DNA from: an uncultured Clostridium sp.
GTDB lineage: Bacteria; Bacillota; Clostridia; TANB77; CAG-508
NCBI GenBank assembly: GCA_900553685.1
Contig: USEI01000002.1
Span: forward strand, 1 to 64,000
Length of the DNA: 64,000 bases
Direction of reading: 5' to 3'
Below are positions 9,703-19,803 of the stretch, piece by piece. The position numbers and the translations under genes were made by a program. The notes under the pieces were generated by a model, which did not search any database, was not told the origin of the DNA, and worked only from the letters and a program-made list of their open reading frames with translations. The stretch's first letter is position 1, and every line of letters starts with the position of its first letter.

Positions 9703-11587
9703 TTAACGGCCACCGCCGCCACCGCCACCACCGTCCAAATCCTCCTCCACTAGAGAATCCTCCTCCTGAACCACTACCAGAAGAATAATTGGTTACACTT
9801 CCTATTGAAGAATTCATTGAACTAATGAAATTAAAATTATTATTAGCACTTATCATATACATATATGTATAATGGCTTCTTAAATACTCTTCATCATTTA
9901 ATTCCGGATATCTTACTTTTAGCTGTTTTATTACTTTATCTGATATTCCAAATACAGTTGCAAAAACTAAATATTTTTCCCATAATACTAAGTCTGGAAC
10001 TTCTCTTTCATTAAGCATTGAAAAGTCTTCCATATATTTTTTTAAACCATTCCATTTTTCTTTTTCATCAATTCCTTTTTGTGTTAATCCATTATTTCTA
10101 CTTGCTATCATTACTAATACAGAACAATTTATAATTGATAATATGACAATAAATAAAATAATTAATAAGTTAACTTTACTTGAAGTAATCGTAATCATAA
10201 ACATAAATATAGCAAGAAATATATATAATACTGCAAATACCATTTTATTATTATAATCTTTTCTTATTTCTTTATTAAATAGTTCTTTTTGTTCAACCTT
10301 TTTTTCTGTAATTTCTGGAATTTTGGTTACTAAGCTTATAGTACTACTATAATTATTATTACAATATTTCTGGAATTCTTTCATTGAAAATTTATTAATA
10401 TTATTTTTAGGGATTTTAGTTAAAAATTTATATACATATTCTTCGTCTTCTGTTAAAGTTTCTTTGCCAGATTCATTTAAAATAATATTTACTTGCTTCT
10501 TATCTTTTACTTCTTGCTCAAAAGTAATCCAACCTTTTAAGCAAAGATTTAACATTGTCCCTGATATAACCTTTCCTATTTCGCTTTTTATTCCATTACT
10601 TGAAAAATAATATAAAAATCCTGCTTCTGCAGCAGAAGCCGTTTCATCTGGAGTTTCTCTAAAATAGTCTAATTTTTGTGTTGGTTCTCTTTTAGGTGTT
10701 TTTCTTAATATTTTTATATTTTTTATACTTTTATATGTTAAAAATACAGAAACAATTATTACTCCAACAAAAATTAATTTATCATACATTTCTTGATTTT
10801 TGGCAGCTCTTTCTCTTCTGGCATTTGCTTCATTAGCCCAAATAGTTTCTTCTGAAATAATTGTATCTAATCGATCAACATTAGATTTTTTCATAACATT
10901 TTCAAAAATTTGAGTTGGTGTCGCAATTCTAATTTCTAAAAAATTTCCGCTTGGTAAATCATTTACTGAAAATTTCACTCTACTATTAGAACTTTTATTT
11001 ATAGTCCCATTTAAAGGTCCATGTGCCCATACTCTCAAGTCTTCTAAATTTTCTATTCCTGTTGGAAGGTTTACTACTCCACTTATTTTATCGGTAGACA
11101 TTCCAAAATCATCACCGATTAATTTCCAATATATTTCAGCACAGTCATTATATTTTACTACATGACCTTTTACAGTATATTTTATTACAAATTCTCTTGT
11201 TTTATTGCTTTCCTGGTCAACTCCCCAAGCTATTTCAAACAAACCATCTTTATTTGTTAAAGCTTGGAAATAATCCTTATCAACATGATATTGATATTCA
11301 TTTGATCTAGTAAAACTTTTTGTTGTTTCAGTTGTTTCTGTTACTGAAACGTCTGTAATTTCATCATAACTACCATCTTTTTCAAAAGTTTTGAATAAAG
11401 TATTAGTATCTGATATATTTACTTTCCAGTTCTCTGTTATAATCATATCACCTGAATTTGTAACTTCAATATTAAATTTTAATTCTTTCATATCTTGACT
11501 TGCATATGTTTTATAAGGACATAAAATTAACACTAATATTAACCAAAATATAAATAGATAAATTCTATTTAAAATTTTACTTTTCAT
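9703..11587 (-). CDS. DUF2207 membrane protein with Gly-rich tail; end requires a +1 frameshift at CGG
   Basis: A signal-like N-terminus precedes an extracellular DUF2207 domain (residues 35-250). A membrane helix lies near residues 271-288, and a cytoplasmic part with further helices around 450-495. The protein ends in a Ser/Gly-rich tail. Family members typically finish in a poly-Gly run. Here the reading frame meets CGG at 9731-9733 and would continue as RWWRWRRWPLTIIY, ending at 9689. Skipping one C gives eight Gly codons, Arg and a stop at 9703, which is the expected family ending. I give the frameshifted end, making 627 residues. Function is unknown; DUF2207 proteins are membrane proteins of Gram-positive bacteria. 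Confidence 0.75.
9731..9733 (-). other. In-frame CGG codon, putative +1 frameshift site (DUF2207 gene)
   Basis: The sense sequence is TTT GGA CGG TGG; skipping the C gives TTT GGA GGT GGT GGC and a poly-Gly tail ending in CGT TAA. The zero frame gives an unlikely Trp/Arg-rich tail containing three more CGG codons. It has the same form as three sites in the serine recombinase. Confidence 0.65.
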
Positions 11588-11598
11588 AAAAATCCCCT

Positions 11599-12429
11599 TT
11601 ACTTTTCAAGATTGCTTTTTACTACTAAAGCTTTGGCCATTGCTTTTTCAAATGCTCTAGTTCTACCATACATTTCATTTAATCTTTTATACTCTTCTAA
11701 GAGTTCTTGTCTTTGTGACTCTAGAAGTGGTGGCAATTTTCCTTTATTTTGTTTTAAAGTTTGTTGCATATCTCTTGATAAATCTTTATATATTGGAGGC
11801 ATTCCTATCAAAGAAAAATGCATAGTATCTAATGGATCTACTTCTTCTATATCTGGATAAATATCTTCTAATCCTACTAAAAAAGTTCTTCCTTGATATA
11901 TATCTTCTAATTTCTTTAAATCACCATTCTCGCTTCTAATTCTTTCAATTTTTATAATATCTAATCTATTTGGAAGTCTCGTAGCTTTACTAAAATATTT
12001 TCCTTTATTAGTAGTTTGTTCTGTTGATAAAATCTCCTCAATTCCATCATCATTATAAAAATTTATAGTAACTGTTTGTATGCTTCCATTTCTATCTTTT
12101 TCGTTTCTTAATCTTCTTAACTTATCATCTGTACTATCCACATAGTATTTACTTGTTACAATTGCTCCTTCAGGACTAATTCCATCAAATAATATCAAAC
12201 TTCCATTTGATTCTATTGAAAGAATAGAAGAAAGCAAATCCTTTGCTTCATCTGAATAGCCTCTGCATCCTGATTTCCTAAGAAAATTAGATAGTTTCCA
12301 AAGTATAGAATCATATCTAGGATGTTCTGATATATAACTTGATATTCCTCTTTCGTATAAATATTGATCTACAAACTCTTTTATTCGTACAATTTCAAGC
12401 TTTTTTTCTTCTTTTTTAGCATTCTGCAT
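11599..12429 (-). CDS. Protein of unknown function between smc and the DUF2207 gene
   Basis: I do not recognise this 276-residue protein. It has no signal peptide or membrane segment and starts with a Lys/Glu-rich stretch. The middle contains mixed beta-like sequence (SLILFDGISPEGAIV, TVTINFYND) and the C-terminus is a charged helix. It follows smc by 15 bp and precedes the DUF2207 gene by 12 bp on the same strand, so the three genes probably form one transcript. The start has GGAG about ten bases upstream of ATG. Confidence 0.6.
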   Translation of the reverse strand: MQNAKKEEKKLEIVRIKEFVDQYLYERGISSYISEHPRYDSILWKLSNFLRKSGCRGYSDEAKDLLSSILSIESNGSLILFDGISPEGAIVTSKYYVDSTDDKLRRLRNEKDRNGSIQTVTINFYNDDGIEEILSTEQTTNKGKYFSKATRLPNRLDIIKIERIRSENGDLKKLEDIYQGRTFLVGLEDIYPDIEEVDPLDTMHFSLIGMPPIYKDLSRDMQQTLKQNKGKLPPLLESQRQELLEEYKRLNEMYGRTRAFEKAMAKALVVKSNLEK

Positions 12430-12443
12430 GTCTTATTACTCTC

Positions 12444-15400
12444 CTATTTAAGTTTCATTGACAATAATTTACTTATACCTTTTTCTTCCATTGTAATTCC
12501 ATAAACTGTGTCAGCTGCTTCCATAGTTCCTTTTCTATGAGTAATTACCAAAAATTGAGAATCCTTTGAGAATTTCTTTAAATATTCTGCAAATCTATAA
12601 ACATTAACATCATCAAGAGCTGCTTCAATTTCATCTAATACGCAAAATGGTGCTGGATTCATCTTTAATATAGCAAATAATAAGGCAATTGCAGTAAATG
12701 CTTTTTCTCCACCTGATAAAAGCATCATATTTTGCAATTTCTTTCCTGGTGGTTGAACAGCTATATCAATTCCACATTCAAGTATATTTTCCTCATCAGC
12801 AAGAATAAGCTCTGCCTTACCTCCACCAAATAATTCTGTAAATACTTCTCCAAAATTTTTATTAATGATTTTGAATTGCTCTGCAAATTGTTTTTTCATT
12901 GTCTCTGTCATTTCAGAAATTATTTTTTTAAGTTTACTACTAGAATCTTCTAAATCTAGTCTTTGTTCACTCATAAAATCATATCTTTCCTTTAGTTCTT
13001 GATATTCTTTTATTGCATCAACATTTATACTTCCTAAATCTCTAATTTCGTTTCTTAAAGAATTTACTTGCTTTTGAACCTCTGTAGGATTTTTTATTTT
13101 TTCAATATCTCCAACTGTATTTGGAGTTAGTTCATATTCTTCCCACATTTTGTTAATTATTTGGTTTAATTCAAGTTCTATTTTAGATTTTTTCAAATCT
13201 AATTTTGAAGTATGATTTTTAAGATTTTCTATTTTTTCGTTTTGACTTTCAATATCTTTTTCAACATTATTTAATTTTTCATTTTTATTTGTTCTTTCTT
13301 GCTTTAATTTTTCAACTTTATCAGAACTTTCTAAAATTTCTTTTTCTAAATCAATAATTTGTTGTTTTGTAGCTTCAATTTTCAAATCTAATTCTTGATT
13401 ATCAACTATAATTTTCTCTCTTGCGGATTTTTTATTTTGAATACTTAAAGTATTTTTATCCATTTCTGATGTTATTCTATCCATAATTTCATTTATAGAC
13501 ATTTCACTTTCATCAAAAGACGAAACAGATATTTTTAAATTTGTGATATCAAAATTTAAATCATCTATGTATTTTTGATTATCTCTATTTAATTTTGTGA
13601 ATTCTTCAATTACAATATTTAAAGATGCATTTTCTTCATCCATTTTTGAAACTTTTTCAGTTAATTCTTTTTGTTTTAAAATATTTTCTTCTTTCTCATT
13701 TTTTATATTATCTAAGTCTATTCTCAATTTAGACAGTTTACTGTCAAGTTTCTCTATTTCTGAATCAATAGTATCTATTTTTTGTTTTTCAGTAGCATAA
13801 ACTATTTCTAGTTCTTGTGCTTCCTTCTGTTTTTCTTCAAATTTTTCTAATAAACTTGAAATACTATTTTCATACTTTTCTTTTTCAGCTTGTAATTTCT
13901 CTATTTTACTCTTAATTTCAAATAACTCTTTTTCTAGTGCTTTTATTTCTTTTCCTCTTCCCAAAATACTAGCTGTTTTTGTAGCAACAGAACCTCCGCT
14001 TATAGCACCTGAAGGATTTATTACATCTCCTTTTAAAGTTACTATTTTAAATTTATAAGAATTTTGTCTCGCAAGTTTTATTGCTGAGTTAATATCTTCT
14101 ACAATTACAGTCCTTCCTAACAAGCTTAATATAATTTCATTATATTTTTTATCTGTTTTTATTAAATCTGATGCTATTCCAATTATTCCATCTACTTTGC
14201 TTGTATTTATTCCAGATACTTTTTGTCCTTTAACAGAAGATATTGGTAAAAAAGATGCTCTACCCAAGTTATTATCTCTTAAATAATTTACCAATTTTTT
14301 TGCTTCTTCTTCAGTATCTGTAACAATATTTTGGATACTTGCTCCTAAAGTCATTTCTATTGCAAGTTCATATTTTTTATCAACAGAAATTAAATTTGCC
14401 AAAACTCCATGAACACCTTTAGCAAGAGACGAATCTTTTTCTGTTGCTTCAATTAAAGATTTAACACTTTTCGCATATCCTTCTTTTTCTTTTTCTGTTT
14501 CAACTAAAAATTTATATCTAGATTCTTTTATTCTATATTCAGACTGATATGTATTAATCTTTGTATCATAATCTTTTAATTTTTGAGAACTCATGTCTTT
14601 CTCGCTTTTTATCTTTAACAAATTATTATTTATACTATTTTTACTTTTTTCTAGTTCATAAAAACTTTTTGAACTTTCTTCTTTATTAGTTCTTGTAGAA
14701 TCTAATTCTGATATTGTTTCTTGAATTTCATTTTTTAGAGATTTTTCTCTTTTTTCTAAATTTTCATAATTTGCTTTTTCTGTATTTACTTCTCCTACTA
14801 TTTCATACTTATCATCAATATTTTTCTGTACAATTTGCTTTTTACTTTCTATTTCTAGCTCTTTTTCAGATAAAGTTTTAGAATACTTTGCAAGCTCTTC
14901 TTCTTTTTCTTTTAATTCCTTTTCAAATTTTTCTTTATTTGTAAATAAATTGTTTTTCTTTTCTAATTTTTGATTTTGCTCTTTCTCTAACTCTTTATTC
15001 TGTTTTTCTAAATCTTCAATTTCAAAAGCATATCTTTCATAATTTTCTTTATTATTAGAAAGTCTTTCTGCTAATACACCTATTTCAGAATTATATTGTT
15101 CTCTTTTTTGATTTCCTTCAAAGCCTAAGTTTTGAGTTTCTTCAATTTTTTCAATTAATGAATCAACTTGTTCTTTTAATTCTTCTTTTTTTACTTGTAA
15201 TTCATTTAAATTTTCATTTTCTCTAACTTGATTTGTTTCTAAAATTTCTATGTTTTCAAGTATATCATCAATTTGATTTTTAAAATTTTCTATATTGTAT
15301 AAAAATAAACCAACCTCTACATTTTTAAGTTCTTCTCTTAAATTCAAAAATTTTTTTGCTTTTTCAGATTGATTTTTAAGTGGTTCTATATTATTTTCTA

Positions 15401-15992
15401 TTTCGGAAATAATATCATTTATTCTAAGTAAATTTAATTTTGTTTGTTCTAATTTTTTTTCTGAATCTGCTTTTCTAGTTCTATATTTCACAATTCCAGC
15501 AGCTTCTTCAAAAATATGTCTCCTATCTTCTGATTTATTACTTAAAATTTCTTCTATTTTTCCTTGACCTATAATAGAATATCCATCTTTTCCAATACCA
15601 GTATCCATAAATAATTCTAAAACATCTTTTAATCTACAAGGTGTTTTATTTATAAAATATCCTGTTTCTCCACTTCTATATATTCTTCTGGTTACAACAA
15701 CCTCATTGTATTCAATAGGTAATTTTCCATCTGAATTATCAATAACCATGGAAGCTTCTGCATAACCTAAAGATTTTCTATTTTGAGTTCCAGCAAAAAT
15801 AATATCTTCAGATTTTGTACCTCTTAAAGATTTTAAGCTTTGTTCTCCCAAAACCCATCTAATACAATCTGAGATATTACTTTTTCCTGATCCATTTGGT
15901 CCAATTACTGTTGTTATTCCTGGCATAAAATCTAATACTGTTTTATCAGCAAAAGACTTAAAACCATACATTTCTAATCTTTTTAAATACAT
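12444..15992 (-). CDS. smc: Chromosome segregation protein SMC
   Basis: SMC forms an ATP-driven dimer that, with ScpA and ScpB, loops and condenses the chromosome. The Walker A GPNGSGKSN is near residue 33. Two long coiled coils flank a hinge around residues 510-670 (GVHGVLANLI to INPSGAISGGSV). The C-terminal head has the ABC signature LLSGGEKA and the Walker B region FCVLDEIEAALDD. The 1182-residue length is typical. ATG follows AGGAAGAAGAAA. The partner scpB lies nearby at 18735-19349; scpA is not in the window. Confidence 0.97.
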   Translation of the reverse strand: MYLKRLEMYGFKSFADKTVLDFMPGITTVIGPNGSGKSNISDCIRWVLGEQSLKSLRGTKSEDIIFAGTQNRKSLGYAEASMVIDNSDGKLPIEYNEVVVTRRIYRSGETGYFINKTPCRLKDVLELFMDTGIGKDGYSIIGQGKIEEILSNKSEDRRHIFEEAAGIVKYRTRKADSEKKLEQTKLNLLRINDIISEIENNIEPLKNQSEKAKKFLNLREELKNVEVGLFLYNIENFKNQIDDILENIEILETNQVRENENLNELQVKKEELKEQVDSLIEKIEETQNLGFEGNQKREQYNSEIGVLAERLSNNKENYERYAFEIEDLEKQNKELEKEQNQKLEKKNNLFTNKEKFEKELKEKEEELAKYSKTLSEKELEIESKKQIVQKNIDDKYEIVGEVNTEKANYENLEKREKSLKNEIQETISELDSTRTNKEESSKSFYELEKSKNSINNNLLKIKSEKDMSSQKLKDYDTKINTYQSEYRIKESRYKFLVETEKEKEGYAKSVKSLIEATEKDSSLAKGVHGVLANLISVDKKYELAIEMTLGASIQNIVTDTEEEAKKLVNYLRDNNLGRASFLPISSVKGQKVSGINTSKVDGIIGIASDLIKTDKKYNEIILSLLGRTVIVEDINSAIKLARQNSYKFKIVTLKGDVINPSGAISGGSVATKTASILGRGKEIKALEKELFEIKSKIEKLQAEKEKYENSISSLLEKFEEKQKEAQELEIVYATEKQKIDTIDSEIEKLDSKLSKLRIDLDNIKNEKEENILKQKELTEKVSKMDEENASLNIVIEEFTKLNRDNQKYIDDLNFDITNLKISVSSFDESEMSINEIMDRITSEMDKNTLSIQNKKSAREKIIVDNQELDLKIEATKQQIIDLEKEILESSDKVEKLKQERTNKNEKLNNVEKDIESQNEKIENLKNHTSKLDLKKSKIELELNQIINKMWEEYELTPNTVGDIEKIKNPTEVQKQVNSLRNEIRDLGSINVDAIKEYQELKERYDFMSEQRLDLEDSSSKLKKIISEMTETMKKQFAEQFKIINKNFGEVFTELFGGGKAELILADEENILECGIDIAVQPPGKKLQNMMLLSGGEKAFTAIALLFAILKMNPAPFCVLDEIEAALDDVNVYRFAEYLKKFSKDSQFLVITHRKGTMEAADTVYGITMEEKGISKLLSMKLK

Positions 15993-16161
15993 TTTCTTCT
16001 TCCTTTATTTTTCAACATAAAACTATACATATAATATTATAGTTTTTAGTTTTTTTCAAGTATTTTATATTCTTAAAAAACATAATATTTCTATTATTTT
16101 CACTTGACCTAGTTTTTATTAAGATATAAAATATTTATAAGATACAAACGAGGAGAATTAA

Positions 16162-17103
16162 ATGAAAGAAGTTTTTGATTTTTATAATAGTACATCTATA
16201 AAATCTTATAACTTAGATGAAACTATACGTTATCAATTAAAAATGCTAGATGGCTTAGATGCTTTCACTAGACGTCATTCTGAAAATGTTGCCAACATAA
16301 CCTGTAGATTATGCGAAAAACTTGGACTTTCAAAAGGGTTCACTATTTATTGCACAACTTGTGCATATTTACATGATATTGGAAAAATATTTATCCCACC
16401 TGCTGTACTTCAAAAACCCGGAAAATTAACAGATGAAGAATACGAAATTATGAAAACACATACCTCTATAGGTTATAAAATTTGTATGAATGACTTAAAA
16501 TTACGTCCTTACGCTGCTGGTACCCTGTACCATCATGAAGCATTAGATGGTACAGGCTATCCACATGGTGTTTTGGGAAATAAGATTCCTTACGAAGCCC
16601 AAATTATTAGAGTTGCAGATGAATTTGAAGCAATTACAGCAAAAAGACAATATAAAAGTCACGTTGGAGTTGTTCAAGCATTAGATATATTAGTTGACCA
16701 TGCAAGACCAACTGTTCCAAAAAGTATCAATGATGCTTTAAAAAGAATAGGTCTTGGCGGAGTTGGAAAAATAGATAAAAAAATATTAAAAGCACTATTT
16801 AAAGTAGTAATTGATGACACTGAATATGAAATTGTTGCAAGAACTGACTATCTAAGATTTTTAAAAGAAGAAATTAAAAGAATAAGTGACGCTCAAAGAT
16901 ATTATGATAAAATGATGGCAGCTCTTACAAAAGATAAAATAGAGTATTATAAATTAGAAATAAAATGTTATTTAAAACCTCATGAAGACCCAGAAAAAAT
17001 ACCTCAAATGTTAGAAGAGTTCCATGAGGCTTATAAAGTAAGAAAAGCTCATATTGCTAAATTATATGATGAAGTAAAAGAAATAAAAAGAATTTCAATA
17101 TAA
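16162..17103 (+). CDS. HD-GYP domain phosphohydrolase
   Basis: The sequence has RRHSENVANI, the HD pair in YLHDIGKIFIP near residue 75, and HHEALDGTGYP, a form of the extended HD-GYP motif. Such domains often hydrolyse cyclic di-GMP or related signals; the GYP variant is complete here. No receiver or sensor domain precedes it, so it is a stand-alone 313-residue protein. The C-terminal third is a charged helical extension of unknown role. A good GAGGAG lies before ATG, and the gene is transcribed divergently from smc. A hairpin shared with proS lies downstream. Confidence 0.82.
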   Translation: MKEVFDFYNSTSIKSYNLDETIRYQLKMLDGLDAFTRRHSENVANITCRLCEKLGLSKGFTIYCTTCAYLHDIGKIFIPPAVLQKPGKLTDEEYEIMKTHTSIGYKICMNDLKLRPYAAGTLYHHEALDGTGYPHGVLGNKIPYEAQIIRVADEFEAITAKRQYKSHVGVVQALDILVDHARPTVPKSINDALKRIGLGGVGKIDKKILKALFKVVIDDTEYEIVARTDYLRFLKEEIKRISDAQRYYDKMMAALTKDKIEYYKLEIKCYLKPHEDPEKIPQMLEEFHEAYKVRKAHIAKLYDEVKEIKRISI

Positions 17104-17158
17104 TATACAAATCATTTCAATTTTTTGTATATAAAACTAATATAAATTTTAAGAACAA

Positions 17159-17190
17159 AAGTGGACGATATATTCCATATCGTCCACTTC
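17159..17190. terminator. Bidirectional terminator between the HD-GYP gene and proS
   Basis: A 12-bp-class stem (GTGGACGATAT/ATATCGTCCAC) lies between two convergent genes and can serve both strands. Confidence 0.85.
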
Positions 17191-17249
17191 TATATATTAT
17201 TTTTATATAATAAGAAAATTTTTAAGTTTCATATAACTTTATTATAAAA

Positions 17250-18686
17250 TTAATATTGTCTTCCCCAAACAACCATTTTTGTAGCCTTTTTTCCACAAAC
17301 TGGACATACATCAGCTAATTTTTCTTGAACAAATGGCATGCATCTTGAATGAGCTCCTGTAACTTCTTTTATTTTATCTTCACATTCTACATTTCCACAC
17401 CACATTGTTTTGATAAATCCTTGATTTTTTTCCATTATTTCAATCATTTCTTCTAAAGTATATGCAACTGAAGTTTTTTCTTCTCTTCTTTTTAAACATT
17501 CATTAAACATATTTTTTTGAATTTCTTCTAATAAACTTTCAAGTCTTTCATCTAATTTTTTAAGTTCCACTGTTTCTTTTTCTCCTGTGTCACGTCTTAC
17601 CAAAACAGCTTGATTATTTTCTAAATCTTTTGGTCCAATTTCAACTCTAACAGGTACTCCTCTCATTTCCCAATCATTAAATTTGAAACCTGTAGAACAG
17701 TTATCTCTATCATCAAATTTAACTCTATATTTTTTATTTAAATTTGAATATATTTCGGAAACTTTTTCTAAAACTCCTTCTTTATGTTGTGCTATTGGAA
17801 TTATAACAACTTGAATTGGAGCAACTCTTGGTGGCAATTTTAATCCTCTATTATCTCCATGAGCCATAATAACAGCACCAATTAATCTTGTACTTATTCC
17901 CCAAGAAGTTTGATAAGCATATTCCTCTTTTCCTTCTCTATTTTGAAATTTTATATCAAATGGTTTAGTAAAATTCTGTCCAAAATAATGTGACGTTCCT
18001 GCTTGAAGTGCTCTACCATCATGCATCATTGTTTCTACTGTATATGTACTATCAGCTCCGGCAAATTGTTCTTTTTTAGTTTTTTGTCCTTTTAATACGG
18101 GAATTGCTAAAAGATTTTCTATAACATCTGCATAAATGTCAAGCATTAATAAAGTTCTTTCTTCTGCCTCTTTTGCTGTTTCATGAACTGTATGTCCTTC
18201 TTGCCATAAAAACTCTCTTGAACGTAAAAATGGTCTTGTTTCTTTTTCCCATCTTAAAACATTACACCATTGGTTTCCAAGTATTGGTAAATCTCTCCAA
18301 GATTTAACCCATTTTGAATACATTGTTGACATCATAGTTTCTGAAGTAGGTCTTATACAAAGTCTTTCATCAAGTTCTTCTCCTCCACCCATAGTAACCC
18401 ATGCAACTTCTGGAGCAAAACCTTCAACATGATCCTTTTCCTTTTCAAGCATACTTTCTGGTATAAGAACTGGCATATAAAGATTTGTTATACCAACTTC
18501 TTTAAATTTTTTATCTGCATAATTTTGAATATTTTCCCAAATTGCATACCCATAAGGTCTTATTGCTATGCAACCTTTAGTGTCTGTATAATCAGCAAGC
18601 TCTGCTTTTCTTACAATATCTGTATACCATTGTGCAAAATCATCTTCAATATTTGTTATCTCTTTTACAAATTCTTCTTTTTTCAT
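17250..18686 (-). CDS. proS: Prolyl-tRNA synthetase, archaeal/eukaryote-like short form
   Basis: This enzyme charges tRNA(Pro) with proline. It is the ~480-residue type without the bacterial editing insertion. Class II features include the substrate-binding region with RPTSE ([10 protein letters not shown]), the motif 2 stretch [23 protein letters not shown], and an anticodon-binding domain from about residue 285. The C-terminus carries a zinc-type Cys set (MWCGNVEC...CMPF...CPVCGKKA) typical of this form. ATG follows GGAGG. Confidence 0.95.
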   Translation of the reverse strand: MKKEEFVKEITNIEDDFAQWYTDIVRKAELADYTDTKGCIAIRPYGYAIWENIQNYADKKFKEVGITNLYMPVLIPESMLEKEKDHVEGFAPEVAWVTMGGGEELDERLCIRPTSETMMSTMYSKWVKSWRDLPILGNQWCNVLRWEKETRPFLRSREFLWQEGHTVHETAKEAEERTLLMLDIYADVIENLLAIPVLKGQKTKKEQFAGADSTYTVETMMHDGRALQAGTSHYFGQNFTKPFDIKFQNREGKEEYAYQTSWGISTRLIGAVIMAHGDNRGLKLPPRVAPIQVVIIPIAQHKEGVLEKVSEIYSNLNKKYRVKFDDRDNCSTGFKFNDWEMRGVPVRVEIGPKDLENNQAVLVRRDTGEKETVELKKLDERLESLLEEIQKNMFNECLKRREEKTSVAYTLEEMIEIMEKNQGFIKTMWCGNVECEDKIKEVTGAHSRCMPFVQEKLADVCPVCGKKATKMVVWGRQY

Positions 18687-18734
18687 AATTAACCTCCAAT
18701 TTATAAAACATAATAAACAAAATTATTATATTTC

Positions 18735-19349
18735 CTATTCTTCATTATTTTCCTGTTTTTCTAATTCTTCGCCTTCCCTTTCGGGCATTGGAGCCTCAAT
18801 TATATCATCTATTACAATTTGTTCATTTTCATCTAATTTATATCTTGGAAGTTCTGGAAGTTCCTCTAAACTTGTTATTCCAAACATTTTCATAAATTTA
18901 TTAGTAACTCTATACATAGTTGGTTTTCCAGGTGCATCTAATTTTCCAGCTTCTTCTATTAAGTCAAATTCTAATAATTTATATACTGTTCCATCAGCAT
19001 TTACTCCACGAATCGCTTCTATTTCTGATCTTGTTACATTTGGATTATATGCAATTATTGAAAGTGTTTCTAATGCTGCATTAGAAATATTTGGTTTAGC
19101 ACGATTGTCGAATAATGGATATATATATTCATAAAATTCTTTTTTTGTACATAATTGATATCCATCATTTACCTTTATTATTTCAAGCCCACTATTAAAA
19201 GCTTCATATTTAGTTTTCATATTTAATATAATTTTGTCAATATCTTCTGCACTTAGTTCTAGCACATTAGTTAGCTCTTTTACAGATACTTCTCTACCTG
19301 CTGCAAAAAGCATTGCTTCAATTATAGATTGTTCTTTGCTAAACTCCAT
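18735..19349 (-). CDS. scpB: Segregation and condensation protein B
   Basis: ScpB is the tandem winged-helix partner of ScpA and SMC. The motifs EAMLFAAGREVS at the N-terminus and LETLSIIAYNPNVTRSEIEAIRGV near residue 93 are diagnostic, followed by GKPTMYRVTNKFM. The tail after residue 170 is acidic (EREGEELEKQENNEE). ATG follows AGGAGG. The gene lies just upstream of proS on the same strand. Confidence 0.94.
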   Translation of the reverse strand: MEFSKEQSIIEAMLFAAGREVSVKELTNVLELSAEDIDKIILNMKTKYEAFNSGLEIIKVNDGYQLCTKKEFYEYIYPLFDNRAKPNISNAALETLSIIAYNPNVTRSEIEAIRGVNADGTVYKLLEFDLIEEAGKLDAPGKPTMYRVTNKFMKMFGITSLEELPELPRYKLDENEQIVIDDIIEAPMPEREGEELEKQENNEE

Positions 19350-19471
19350 ATTTTCCTCCTTTAATAGTATTCTTATATTATTACATGAAATTATCTTATT
19401 GTCAATATTTTATTCCTTTAAAAGCTTATTAAATCTAGTATTAGCCGATTTTTTTATTATAATTTTATAAA

Positions 19472-19500
19472 TTGACATAATATCACTCATATGTTATAAT
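19472..19500 (+). promoter_or_regulatory. Consensus sigma-A promoter for the small charged protein gene
   Basis: TTGACA at 19472-19477 and TATAAT at 19495-19500 are both perfect, with a 17-bp spacer, about 35 bp upstream of the start codon. Confidence 0.8.
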
Positions 19501-19534
19501 AATATTGTAGTTTATTTTATTAGAGGTGAAAAAA

Positions 19535-19750
19535 ATGGATAAAAAAGATAGAAAAGTTGAAAATGAAAACAATAATGAAATTGAAGTAGTAATTGGTGAT
19601 GATTCTATTTTAGATATATCAGAGGTTGGAGACTGTATGAATGATTTAAGACCAAAGGATTCTGTAAAAAACAGAAAAAATTATATTATTCCTACAGTAA
19701 AAAAGAAAAAAGAAGATAAAGAAGAAAAAAAGGAAGAAGAAAATAAATAG
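19535..19750 (+). CDS. Small highly charged protein of unknown function
   Basis: The 71-residue product is almost entirely Lys, Asp, Glu and Asn with a Lys/Glu-rich tail, and no membrane segment. It has a perfect promoter, the ribosome-binding site GAGGTG with ATG at 19535, and a strong terminator, so it is probably a real short gene. I recognise no family. It is divergent from scpB. Confidence 0.6.
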   Translation: MDKKDRKVENENNNEIEVVIGDDSILDISEVGDCMNDLRPKDSVKNRKNYIIPTVKKKKEDKEEKKEEENK

Positions 19751-19765
19751 ACTACTTCATAAAAA

Positions 19766-19800
19766 AATATCCTCCAGAAAATTAATTTCTGGAGGTTTTT
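19766..19800. terminator. Bidirectional terminator between convergent genes
   Basis: The stem CCTCCAGAAA/TTTCTGGAGG is followed by a T run on the plus strand. It lies between the small charged protein gene and the Cys-rich protein gene. Confidence 0.85.
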
Positions 19801-19803
19801 CAT

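Noticed and set aside
9689..9733. A Trp/Arg-rich C-terminal peptide (RWWRWRRW) as an antimicrobial-like tail
   Set aside because: It is the out-of-register reading of a run of GGN codons; the shifted frame gives the normal Gly tail.
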